This document shows, one piece after another, positions 45,906-56,316 of a stretch of DNA of 64,000 nucleotides. The translations under genes were made by a program, and so were the position numbers. The stretch's first letter is position 1. The number at the start of each line of letters is the position of its first letter. The notes under the pieces were generated by a model that had not been told where the DNA came from, did not search any database, and saw only the letters and a program-made list of their open reading frames with translations. This DNA comes from Polytrichum commune. Lineage: Eukaryota > Streptophyta > Polytrichopsida > Polytrichales > Polytrichaceae. The stretch is from contig OX485803.1 of the NCBI GenBank assembly GCA_950295325.1, positions 26,910,001-26,974,000 on the forward strand, read 5' to 3'.

Positions 45906-47989
45906 TCATATTTTGACGACTTCTTAGGGGTTATTTCCCCAAAGAGACCTTGTTTCTAATGAAAGCTAACGTAGTTGCCAATCCTAACCCCACATAGTTC
46001 ATGCATGATAAATGAAGCCCATTGTCAAGCTTTATGGGCTTGAATTCAATCTCAAAATTTGTGTTTGACTGATTCACTTGTGTTAGGAAGGCAAAAAACA
46101 CATTGCTTGGAGATGGATGCCGGAGCCATGCACGCTCTCCATTCGTTGACCGCAACCGCAACCGCAACCGCAACCGCTCTAGAGCACCCACAAGTTGGCC
46201 AATTGTTGCATACAACCAGGTGACTCCATGACTATATGTTGGCAATATAATGCACCAATTATACACCAACTATCCCTACATAAGGTAGATGGTTATTTCT
46301 TCCAACTAACATAACCCACTTCTCATAGGATATGAAACACACAAGTAGTATGAGATAGTCAACAAATTCAAATTAGGGCCTTAGTCACTTTCTTTATAGA
46401 TTTTGAAGCTCACATGAATATTTTTTTAATGATCAAAATGAAGATGATTGTGCTCACTTAATGATCATATAGGTTCTCCCAATTTTATTGACTACTGACT
46501 TTATAATGGTTTACATATTCTGAACACATAGTCCAATATTTTTTGATCACATGTCCTTTTTATTCCATTTGTTTTTGAAGCCAAATCTAACCACATACCA
46601 CTCAAATACGGGTGTTTGACTAAGATAAATAACCAAATTAGGCACGTCTATGTTGCTATCATGGCTACGTACCACATCTCACACTTAGAGGTCTACTACT
46701 ATTCGATTAGTGGTTGGTAGTTAGTATTATATCATTTTTTCCCCTCAAAATTTGGCTAATGTTTGAAAATTGCCTCAAGGTTTCCAAGAGGTGAGGGGAA
46801 CTTTAAAGCTTAACCCCTAAGTGCCCAAGCCTTTCGGAATGCACTTTTCCTAAGAAATATGTGCATGGCTTTAATACAATCCCCAATGGAGGAATTTGTC
46901 TTTTATCCAAAATCTAACCGTATAGATGTTTAAAGAACTTGTTTATTAGTATGCATACCAATTTTGAGACCGAGATTGCATAAGAGTTGTGAGATACAAA
47001 CAGGAGAAATGTATACATTCTTTTTTTTGTATGCCGCCCCTCCCCACAATGTTGGTATGATTTGCTCATAAGTGTTTTTAGGAGTTTGAGGTGACATGAA
47101 CAACTCCAACATGTGAAAGAATACAAAAATGTGATTCCAAAGACCCTATGTATGCATATAGAGCTATCCCAATCATTTCGCAATCCTCCTTGCAATTCTT
47201 GAAATGCATTTTCTTTATTTTAACACTTGACGATTTGATATTGCAAATTACTTCACATTGGTAATTGTGAATACTAATATTCAACGGTCAAAAATACGGA
47301 ATTTTTTTACTCTTTCCACTACGACACTTTTCAAAAGAAATGAATAATGAGAACTCTTTGGATGTCAAAAACAAGTACAATAGTCCAATTAGCTGAAACA
47401 TTGAGGAAGTAGTAAAGCACTGTCTCCACCCATTCCCTACATCACGGACACATATGCCTTTCCGACCCTCTCTAAAATCGAATATTTACTCTTTTTGGTC
47501 AAAAATGCCTCAATCCAAAAGTTGCCCTTCCATACTGCCCGCCAAAAAAATTTACGCGGTCAAAGGAATTTTACCTGCCCACACACAAACGAGCCGAAAT
47601 TTTTGATCAACCATATATGGTTGCTCGGGCACTTAGGGGTTAAGTCATGAATTCCCAATCACATGTCATCCACCATCTTTCATCATGGAAAGATACAAGT
47701 GAAGGGGTCAATATTCCGGGGGGCCTTATGATGAGCTACACAGAGTCATTTAAGCTTTCAAATTGTTGGCGTTGCTCCCCTCATTTCAACACACATTGGG
47801 TCCAACAACTGACGCCGTGCTAAACAGATAGATAGATAGAAACTCCGGTCCCTTTTTAGCAAGGGGCCGGCGTGAATAAAGTGTCCGTTCGTAATGCCAA
47901 TGACCCGATGCCCACCGGACAAGGGGACATTGGGACAATACTACTCTCCCCTTTCGAGGATGGACACTATAGTGACACACTATACTAGT
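45906..47989. other. intergenic, no gene recognised
   Basis: Contains a hexanucleotide run (CGCAAC)n at 46150-46177. Short ORFs only. Confidence 0.4.
46150..46177. repeat. (CGCAAC)n microsatellite
   Basis: About four and a half perfect hexamer units. Confidence 0.9.
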
Positions 47990-48197
47990 TCCTAGCTAGC
48001 CACTAGTGCCTTGAAGATACCGGACATGGTATCCCCCCAAAGGGCTTTGAGGTACCCATACAACAAGGTCCAAGGAACCCCCATCATAGTTGGGTGGACT
48101 AAAGTGGTGAGCACCACGCCGGCATGGGGAATAGAACCCACAACCTCCTCATTGGGGGCCATGAGCCCTAACCACCAAGCCAAGGCCCGTGGTGCCC
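47990..48197 (-). mobile_element. tRNA-derived SINE
   Basis: Read on the minus strand from 48197, the head shows an A-box-like TTGGCTTGGTGGTTAGGG and, about 30 bases on, a B-box-like TGGGTTCTATTCCC. The first bases GGGCACCACG pair with CGTGGTGCTC at about 48110-48120, like a tRNA acceptor stem. The anticodon position would read CAT (Met-like). A tRNA-unrelated body follows to about 47990. The boxes are imperfect and the head is longer than a tRNA, so this is a SINE head, not a tRNA gene. Confidence 0.65.
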
Positions 48198-48824
48198 GCC
48201 GTACTAAACAATACGTTACAATTGCATTGTTGACATGTGTTCACGGGGACGAATGAGGTCAACCCATGTCCATGAGACCGAGAACTTTTGGCTTGGAATT
48301 GTGAGCATGAGAGAGACCATGCATGTTATCTTTTGTGTTGTTCCTTGCTTACAAGTGCTTGGAAGAGCTATACAAAAACCTTATCATGATACATGCTTTT
48401 GATGACATTGATGGTGACACATGACATATTTACAACATTTGTATACATTAAAAAGATTTGGCAGTGGCGGAGTGGGGGACATTGATCATCCCATTATTCT
48501 TGCCTAAAAAACAAAAGGGCCACATGCTAAATATTATTTTTGCAAAATATACATTTAAGAAAAGAAAGAGGAAGCAAATGTGGACAGGTGGGGGAGATGA
48601 AGGTGGCAGGCATGGGATGGGTGGGGGCTAATGGTGGCGGGTTGTGGGGGGTTGTGGGGGGCTTATGGGCATGGACATATAATGGGTACACGCAAGCACA
48701 GGAGGCATGTGGACATGGATATTAAATCATATGCATGGGTGCATTGGGATGGGATGGACATAGGGTTGCCAAGATATTGATGCATATGCAAGGGTGCAAC
48801 AGGCCGGGACAACACGGGTCAAAG
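48198..48824. other. intergenic, no gene recognised
   Basis: G-rich stretch at about 48584-48670; no gene. Confidence 0.4.
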
Positions 48825-49204
48825 CTACACTAAATATGATATTTAGTGTTATATGATATTTTATGCCACTATTGTAACTTTTTGAATGACACTTCTTATG
48901 AATAAGCAAACAAATGTTGTCATAGATGATGGATGACTTCATCCATTGGCCAATACCCTACCTTCTCTTGTCAACAAGTTGTGGTGAAATATTGTCATGG
49001 ATGATTGAAAATTGGATGAAAAATCATTTGGTAAGCGACAATAATTGCAACAACTATAAATCTATAATCCCTCTTTTTTTTTTACAAAGAATGACAAATA
49101 ATGTTGGGTTAACATTTAGTGTTGGTGACACTACACCATGGTTTACAATTAGTATTGAGCAAGACAACTAGAATTGGTGACACTAAATATCATATTTAGT
49201 GTAG
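48825..49204. mobile_element. MITE with palindromic terminal motif, 380 bp
   Basis: The two ends are inverted copies of CTACACTAAATATGATATTT (then AGTGT). Each end itself contains the palindrome CACTAAATAT-ATATTTAGTG. The interior has no coding frame. A decayed relative lies at about 12000-12290, and isolated terminal motifs at 5669-5694 (CACTACACTAAATAAGATAT) and 9172-9197 (CACTACACCAAATATGATAT). The CACTA-like start recalls CACTA elements, but no 3-bp target-site duplication is visible. Confidence 0.7.
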
Positions 49205-50521
49205 TTAATCAATTATATGACTTCATGATAGACAATTACATGCAAGGTAAAAGAATCCAAAACAACAACCACTTACATGACATAACTAAGTTTGTACACA
49301 TATTTACAATTCAAAGCCGTGTAAATGACTATAATTCAAGTATATTTGGATTTATGCATGAGTTATGGACATTTTCAACCGCCAATAAAACGTACATTAG
49401 ATCGCAAAACAACACAAATATGGTGGTTGGCAAACATGCAATACAATCATTTGAAACTGCGGTTTTTGTATCGTTATTTTTGTTGTTGTCATTTGATGTT
49501 TCTCTCCCCACAATTGCACATCCCCTATTATTTTCAAACAAGCGGTTTTTTCCAAACACACGTAAATGTCAATTGCAATAAACATCAAATTTCTTGTGTT
49601 TGAGTTGTGTGGTTATAGAATAAAAGCATACTATGCTGTTTTTAGAAACAAAAACTTAGTTCATTAGCTTGAATGGATGAACACCCACCACTAGCATTGC
49701 TTGGCACTATCATTTTTGGATGCCCCTATAAACCATTGAAGATGTTTAAAGAACTTGACTTCCATAATCCTTGTTTAGCTCACACAATATTCACAGAACA
49801 TGAACTCATTGTCATAATGGCCTTGCGTTGGACATCTTGATCATAAAATCTTATGTTGGACAATCCACATAAATAAATTAAAAAAGTGAATAATGGCTAA
49901 TGTCCGTTCGAGGTTTGTCCAACTTAATACAGAAGATCACCTAAAACAACCCAGTTCACCTCCTAACACCAAAATCAATTAATACCATTCTAAAAAATCC
50001 TACTAAAAAATACAAGCGATTATGGGTCATATTTCAAATACTTCACATCATAGCATGGCAAATATTGGTGTAACTCCCGTCAACAAAATCCATAAAATGT
50101 AAATCCGATAACACATCACAACCCTCTGCTTTCACTTTAAAGTTAACAATATCACCAAACACATATGATCACAAAGCTTACGCTAAAACCCCATCGCCAT
50201 GTCATGAGGCCTATTATGTGACATCATATTATGAGTCAAGCCATATTTATGTACTCCATCCTTATGAGATAAGTTTGTCATCCTCTTACTTGTTTAAGAT
50301 AAGCAAGATGTTTCTCCAATGTGTGTGTGTGTGTGTTTAATAAAAAAATGATTTTTTTGATGGTTAGGGACAATTATCATGGAGCTTGTCAACAAGTGGT
50401 GCATGGGAGTGGGCTTTGAGATAGCGTCCAGATCCAACTTACAAGGCAATGTCACCAACAAGATAATGAAGTAGTCACAAGAGAGGGTAACATCAATCAT
50501 GTATGTCAATGATGTACATTA
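49205..50521. other. intergenic, no gene recognised
   Basis: The frame 49174-49581 (135 codons) starts inside the MITE and has no recognisable domain. A (GT)n run lies at 50321-50336. Confidence 0.4.
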
Positions 50522-51075
50522 AAAGCCGCCAAGGAGGCTTCATTAATAAGAGCTCTCACGAAGACTAAGTGTGGAGACGGCCAAATGCTAGTATTAGTTT
50601 ACCATCTATGCTAACTTGATTAAGACCTAAGGGCAAAGGCCGCCAAATGAGCTCCATTAAGAGGTTGCCAAAGGAGTTGCCAAAGAGACCCCATGTAGAT
50701 TAAGTGTGAAGATGGCCAAATGCTACTACTATTTTCATATTCTATGAAAAATTAATTGGAACCTAAAAAAAAGGCCGCCAATTGAACCCCCATGAAGATT
50801 AAGTGTGGATGCTATCAATTGTTAATATTCTATGATAGGTTGCTTAAACCTAAGAGTTAGAATTTGTCCAAGAAATATAAATTTTAAGTTGCCAGCAATG
50901 TCTTAGTAAGGATTGTCAAAGAGGCCGCATAGCTTAAGTGCAGAGACGGCCAATGCTACCAATATTTTATATTGCATGATAAATTCATTGAAAACCTTAG
51001 AGTTAAAAGTTATGATGTTGGCCATATTAAGAGGCTACCAACAAGGTCTTGTTGAAGGCCGTCAAAAAGGCCACA
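50522..51075. repeat. minisatellite-like tandem array, about 100-135-bp units
   Basis: Four diverged units carry TTAAGTGTGGAGACGGCCAA-like motifs at about 50566, 50697, 50797 and 50932. Each is followed by a TATNCTATGATAAATT-like part, AACCTAAGAG and (A)GGCCGCCAA. A stray partial unit is at 54298-54440. Confidence 0.65.
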
Positions 51076-52600
51076 TTGTCATGCCCTTCGTTGGAGCGAG
51101 CTGACACACTACTTGCATGAGTGGATCTTGAGGTGACTCTTAAGTATGCAAGACGATAAGATGATGGCCATCCATGTGGTGGGGTGGCTAAGTGCATGGG
51201 TTGGGCTAAAGAGGTGGTAAGGGAGCACACTAAGCCACATGAAGGTGAGTGTGAGGGTTGTCCCAAAAGGAGCTTCACATTGCCTCTTAGAGGCATTGAC
51301 ACTCATTTCATTTCCTAAAACAAGGATTTAACTAATTTAAGTCATTAAACTACATCTAGAAAAATATTCTCAAGGGGCTTTCAATGGTGTAATGAATGTC
51401 CCAATCATACAAAGGACGATGCCTCCAAAGCTCGTCAAAGTTTGCGGGAGCATTAGCCCCATAAATGGTTGTTGGCCTCACTTTGGAGTGAACATACTAT
51501 TCTTTGATGGTGAGGTGGGACCATGTGCGGCGGACCAAAAGCGTGTATGACTAGGGAAGGGTAGTGAAGTCACATGGTGGTGTCATTGGACTTCCCCCAC
51601 TCCCGGGACGAACGTGGCTAGTCCCAATGGAGCCTTTTGGGCTCCCAAGCAACCCACATTGGTAAGGACATGTCCCGAACTCCTCATGGGTGGATCAATT
51701 TTTGCATTTTACAAACATCATGTGGCATAATATAGGGATGATGAAATTTATTCAAAATCCAAAATATAAAGGAATTCCAAATAAGGAAGGGTCCATAAAA
51801 AATAAACATATATAATATGTGGGCCATCACTTTTTAGTAGAACTAATATAGGGGTTGAAGTCTAGGATCATAGTGTTCATTTTTAGTATGATCATGAATT
51901 GGGAACGAAGAGGATTTTGAATTCACAAGAGGTTGTCAGATTTTGAGGTTGTCATTTTTTTGTACCCATATGGGATTTTTGTGTTGGTGTGCAGACTCCT
52001 ACGGAGTGGGTGTTGTGTTTTACTAGCACAAAATAATTTTTGTGTGTGAATAAACCTACGCTTTGTAATGCACATGGTGTATGATATTTTAGTTGTTAAT
52101 ATGGTTGTGTATGATAAACAAATGTGATGTGAATTTGTTTTGTTAGAAGTCCTTATGAAGTTCATGACTTCAAGAACTATGTTTGCAATAGCATGTACAA
52201 ACATGGATTTTCTATGTATACAATGGCATGTATGGATATGCATTATTTTTTATTACTAAAAAAGAGTATAAACTACAACAAATTGCATTGGCATGGGAAT
52301 ATAAGTAATGATAGGGTGCAAACAAATAAGTTGTTTTAAGGAATTAAGCAATTGTAAGGAGCCTTTAATTCATGCCTTGGAAGTAAATAACCCCTAAACA
52401 AATACCCCTCCACCACACGTGATGCACACGTTTTTTATAGAGTGACCCACCCGTGGAACTCCCAAGAAGGTCTTGAGGTTGGTTAATGATAACGGCAACT
52501 TGTGGGGAGTTGAAGGCATGTGACCACTGACTAGGACTGTGAGTTGGAGTGACTCCCAACTCAAAGCCCCGATAAGCATTATGTTTTCGCAATGATAAAT
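51076..52600 (-). repeat. dispersed repeat R1, copy 3, inverted and interrupted
   Basis: 51076-51684 plus 52464-52600 together match R1 in reverse orientation. The interruption is the 771-bp hAT-like element at 51685-52455. Removing that element and one copy of its 8-bp duplication restores R1 continuity (CATGTCCCGAACTCC then CAAGAAGG, reverse of CCTTCTTGGGAG). Confidence 0.7.
51685..52455. mobile_element. non-autonomous hAT-like element, copy D (771 bp)
   Basis: Related to element C (22377-23876). The left end is CATGGGTGGATCA, against CACGGGGAGGTCA in C; the right end AGTGACCCACCCGTG, against AGTGACCTCCCCGTG. Shared subterminal sequence includes GTGGCATAATATAGGGA and CCCCTAAACAAATACCCCTC. 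The flanking duplication is GAACTCCT (51677-51684) against GAACTCCC (52456-52463), 7 of 8 matching. It lacks the internal ORF of C, so it looks like an internal-deletion derivative. Confidence 0.85.
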
Positions 52601-53258
52601 TCAACTTGCTAGACTAGCTTTTTATGGGAAACAAATTAGTCCATTGGCCCCGCGCGGGCGGGGGGGGGGGGGGGGGATTTTGGGGGTCTTCGGGGTAGTG
52701 GTATAGGTGTCAAGTGCAAGTGGATTCCGAGTGTGGACGGCGGCGATATTTTTATGTGCAAAAGCGTGGGAGGCAGGGTGGACAATGTCACAGTCTTGTA
52801 AGTTTATGTTTGCTCACGGTTCCACATTTTCATTTTCATCATAACTATGTGTTTAATGTCGTAAGGAGACTCCAATTGGAAATTGTAATTTTTGTTAACT
52901 ATGCTAGTTAATTATTGGGATGGTCACTGTGATGTGTGTATGCATGTTGGGTTTTTTTAATTTTATGCTTATTTGAAATGTCTAAGAGGATGAGAGGTGC
53001 AACTTGTGTGCAAGCCCACAAGTGGACACATGTGGCTTTGAAGTAATTTAAAGCTTCAATTATCATTGCGGTGGGGGGGGGGGGTGTAGTCATTGATATT
53101 AGGGTGTTGGTCAATTTGAGGGGTTCATTAAAGAGCATTGCATTGCATTGCAGGGTTGTGCCCCGTTGAGAGGGGAGGTGCATTGACTCATAAGCATTTT
53201 CAAATGATGGTCAATGGCGATTTGAGTGGCTTGCTTGTTTTGAACAAGAAAATCAAGG
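52601..53258. other. intergenic with homopolymer G runs
   Basis: G17 at 52660-52676 and G12 at 53073-53084. It may include the 5' debris of the gene remnant that follows, but nothing readable was identified. Confidence 0.4.
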
Positions 53259-53781
53259 TTGCATTATGATGGGATGCAAATCCACCAACATGTCACGATG
53301 TTTCATGTCATGTTATTGAGAGATGAGAGCTTGCATATGTATTTGAGATTGGTTGGGTATTGCGTGACGGACATTGGGGAGGATCATTTTGAATTTGTGC
53401 ATTATAACATGTCCACTAATGATATGAATGAGGGAAAAATGGGATGCGTAAAAATTGGCAAGGTGGGACTTAAATATCATGTGAGTTTGTCTTATAACAA
53501 CATTTGCAACATGCTCATTAGTGTGCACGATTTTGCATGAAGAAGCGTTTGGGTGTTAATCTTCCATGGGCCCTCTTTCACATGAGCAAGAGTGGCCAAA
53601 TCTATTCAAATCTTGTGTGGGTGATCTTGTTGACATCTACGTGCATAAATGTGAAGGAGGGCAACTTTGATTTGGAGGATCATGATGAGTTTGCATAACA
53701 CCAAGATGGAGGACATTTCAACGTGTCCTTTGACCATATCATTGGGGTGTCAAACATGCACGATCATAGGGTGGAGGAGTG
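53259..53781 (+). pseudogene. remnant of an unknown coding sequence, frameshifted
   Basis: The frame 53259-53540 reads MLLRDESLHMYLRLVGYCVT and EDHFEFVHYNMSTNDMNEGK, typical protein-like composition. After its TGA the next frame takes over directly at about 53530 (MKKRLGVNLPWALFHMSKSG, IYSNLVWVILL), with further stops near 53697 and 53782. One frameshift plus later stops indicate a decayed copy of a gene or element ORF. I do not recognise the family with certainty. Confidence 0.45.
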
Positions 53782-56316
53782 AAACATTAACATGACCTTG
53801 TGCGGTGATGATGAGGTGCCGTTGGAAGGGGATGGAGGGACTCTACATTGAGAGACATGACCAATTTTGGCGGGAAAGGGATACTCTCAAAGGTGTTGTA
53901 GAGGGTTGTGTTTTTGTAGTTGGTGGCTCTTGGTGTTTGGTAGCATTTGCTACCAGTGCATAGCCCAATCTCCTTGGCGGGTCCGGTAGTGCTATGTCAT
54001 GGCCAATGCCCCTATACATTCATGTTGGGGGCATGGTAGAAAGTGACATGAAAGCGATTTTTTAGCCTTTTTTATGTTGGAAATAAAGTTTCTTGACCTT
54101 GGCGTCTATTGGTGTGTTTTTTTCACGAGAGAGAGAGAGAGAGAGTCTTCGGTGTTTCTACCATCTAATTAATACGTCTCCCAATCTATGAGGGCTACGT
54201 ACCAATGTGCGTTGGGATCTAGGGTATCTTGTAGCAGCCGCCAAATTCCTACACAACATGCCACCTTTGACCTAAGTGTGGGCTTGGGGTGCAACATCCA
54301 TGGACATTAAGTGTGGAGACATTTGATTGTTATCAAAGTGTTTATAATCCATAATAAATTGCTTAAAACATGAGAGGTAAAAGCCATTAAAGAAACCTTA
54401 TCAATTGGTTGCCAAAGAGGTCTCCTTAAGGGCTGCCAAAACTTAACCTTATAACGACAAAGCGTGCAAGCACACAAATGCTCTTGGATTGGAATCAATA
54501 CTAGAGGCCATTAGATATTAGTTCTTTGTACTTGCTTTAATGCTTGTTGAAGCTCAATATTGCTCAAAGGTCACTTGGAAGGGAACCCTATCCAAACAAA
54601 TTCAACGTTTTGCAGATTCCACATTTGGGTTGTTTCCAATCGAGTCGAATTACTACTTAGAGCTCATGTGAAATTGAAGGCCACATCCTGAAACAAATGC
54701 TAATCTTCAAACACATGAGGCCCATACCTCACACACCTCAAGGGGTGCTTTAGATGGGGGTCCATGGTCCAAGAACATAGGGACCAATTCAAAATAATTT
54801 GAGGCAAATTGAACCCTTGAACTCAACGCTCCTTTGGACCCTACTTTCCAAAGTGGTTCTCCAAAATATGAGCTCTTCATTAAGCTTAATTTCTTGGTCT
54901 AGACCATTAGTGTTTCCTTCCAAAATAGTGTCATGTAAGAGATACCTCACTTTGCCTCCTCTTGATCTTGAACCCTCGTTTAAAGGCCTTTGGTCAGATT
55001 TACACATCTTGGCTAATAGAATTGCTCCATTTTGTTGGACCCTCCCCTTTGGAACCCATCTAAAGCGCCCCTAGTATGTTGATGGTTATTGTGGAAATGG
55101 AAAACCCTCAATAAGGGACCCTGCTCCGGATGTCCGGGACATTCTCATCCACAATCTCTCATCCTTCACTACACACTTTGCAAGGAGACCATCATGCAAG
55201 AAAGAAAGCCTAGGAGGTAGCTTATCGATCATGGAGAGATCTTGCCACTCCTAACTTTCTCTTCACATCCCACAAAACATCACAATATGGATCGACCCAT
55301 TTTTTAGCTATGCTCAATATCAATATCCGTGCATCCTTGCAAATTCTATCTTGCCTCATCATTTACCGATCTTTGTGCCATCTATGTCTAATGTGACCTT
55401 CTTTTGTTGTTGTTTTTGAAGGCTTGTTCTAGAATTTGAGAGTGAAGATTGATGTGCAAGTTGTGAATATCATCATAACCTTGAAAATTTTATGTATCTC
55501 GATTTTGATATGTGCATTAGTGGCATTTGGTGACTCTGTGCAATGCGGATTTCATTTTTTTTTGGTTTTTGTGTTTAAGGGTTGTTTTGGATTTGACAAA
55601 AGTGAGGTATCCCTGCCCACATAATTCAAGTGCAAAGGAGGAATCCCCTTGAAGAAGGTTGCTTTTTTAAATTTGTGCACATAACCGCCTTCCATTTTTG
55701 GAGCATTTAAATGTTGAGGTGACTAACCTACTTGGTAACCACCTTCTATACTTAAGCATCTAAGTGTACCTCAATGTTTGTTGATGCTTTAGTGGCATAT
55801 GATATCTTTGTGCAATGTGTTTTTAAATTTATTTATTTTATTAAATTTTATTAGTGTTTATAGAATTTTGTGAAATCAACAAAAGTGAGATAGTTCATAG
55901 CTACATGGCATAAGTGCAAAAAGAAGTCCTCTTGAAGATTGTTGTTCTCTTATGTACATGTGTGCACACATCTGCCTTTCATTTTTCAAGCATCTAATGT
56001 TGAGATGACTAATGTACTTGACAACCACCTTCGGTTTTTCAAGCATCCAAATGTTGCGGTGACTAACGAACTTTCTGTACTCGCCACATGCAACTACCTA
56101 CCCACATATCGTCTCAAGTTCATCTACAAGTGGCGCTTCATTCACATTGTTAAATGAACCGATGACCATTGGGAGATTGATTTCTCTCCTCTTCTAGTGC
56201 CCCTGTTTAATGAAACCCTCTCACATTGGGACCCCCCTTTGGATCTGCAAATTTGGCAGTGCAGGTTGTCGGTTTGAGAAGGAAAGTGTAGAGGAGTAGC
56301 AGTGAAGGGGGTCCTC
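53782..56316. other. intergenic; LPXB upstream region
   Basis: A (GA)n run is at 54127-54145 and a partial unit of the 50.5-kb minisatellite at 54298-54440. The region just upstream of 56317 should hold the LPXB promoter and 5' UTR; no core element could be assigned. Confidence 0.4.
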
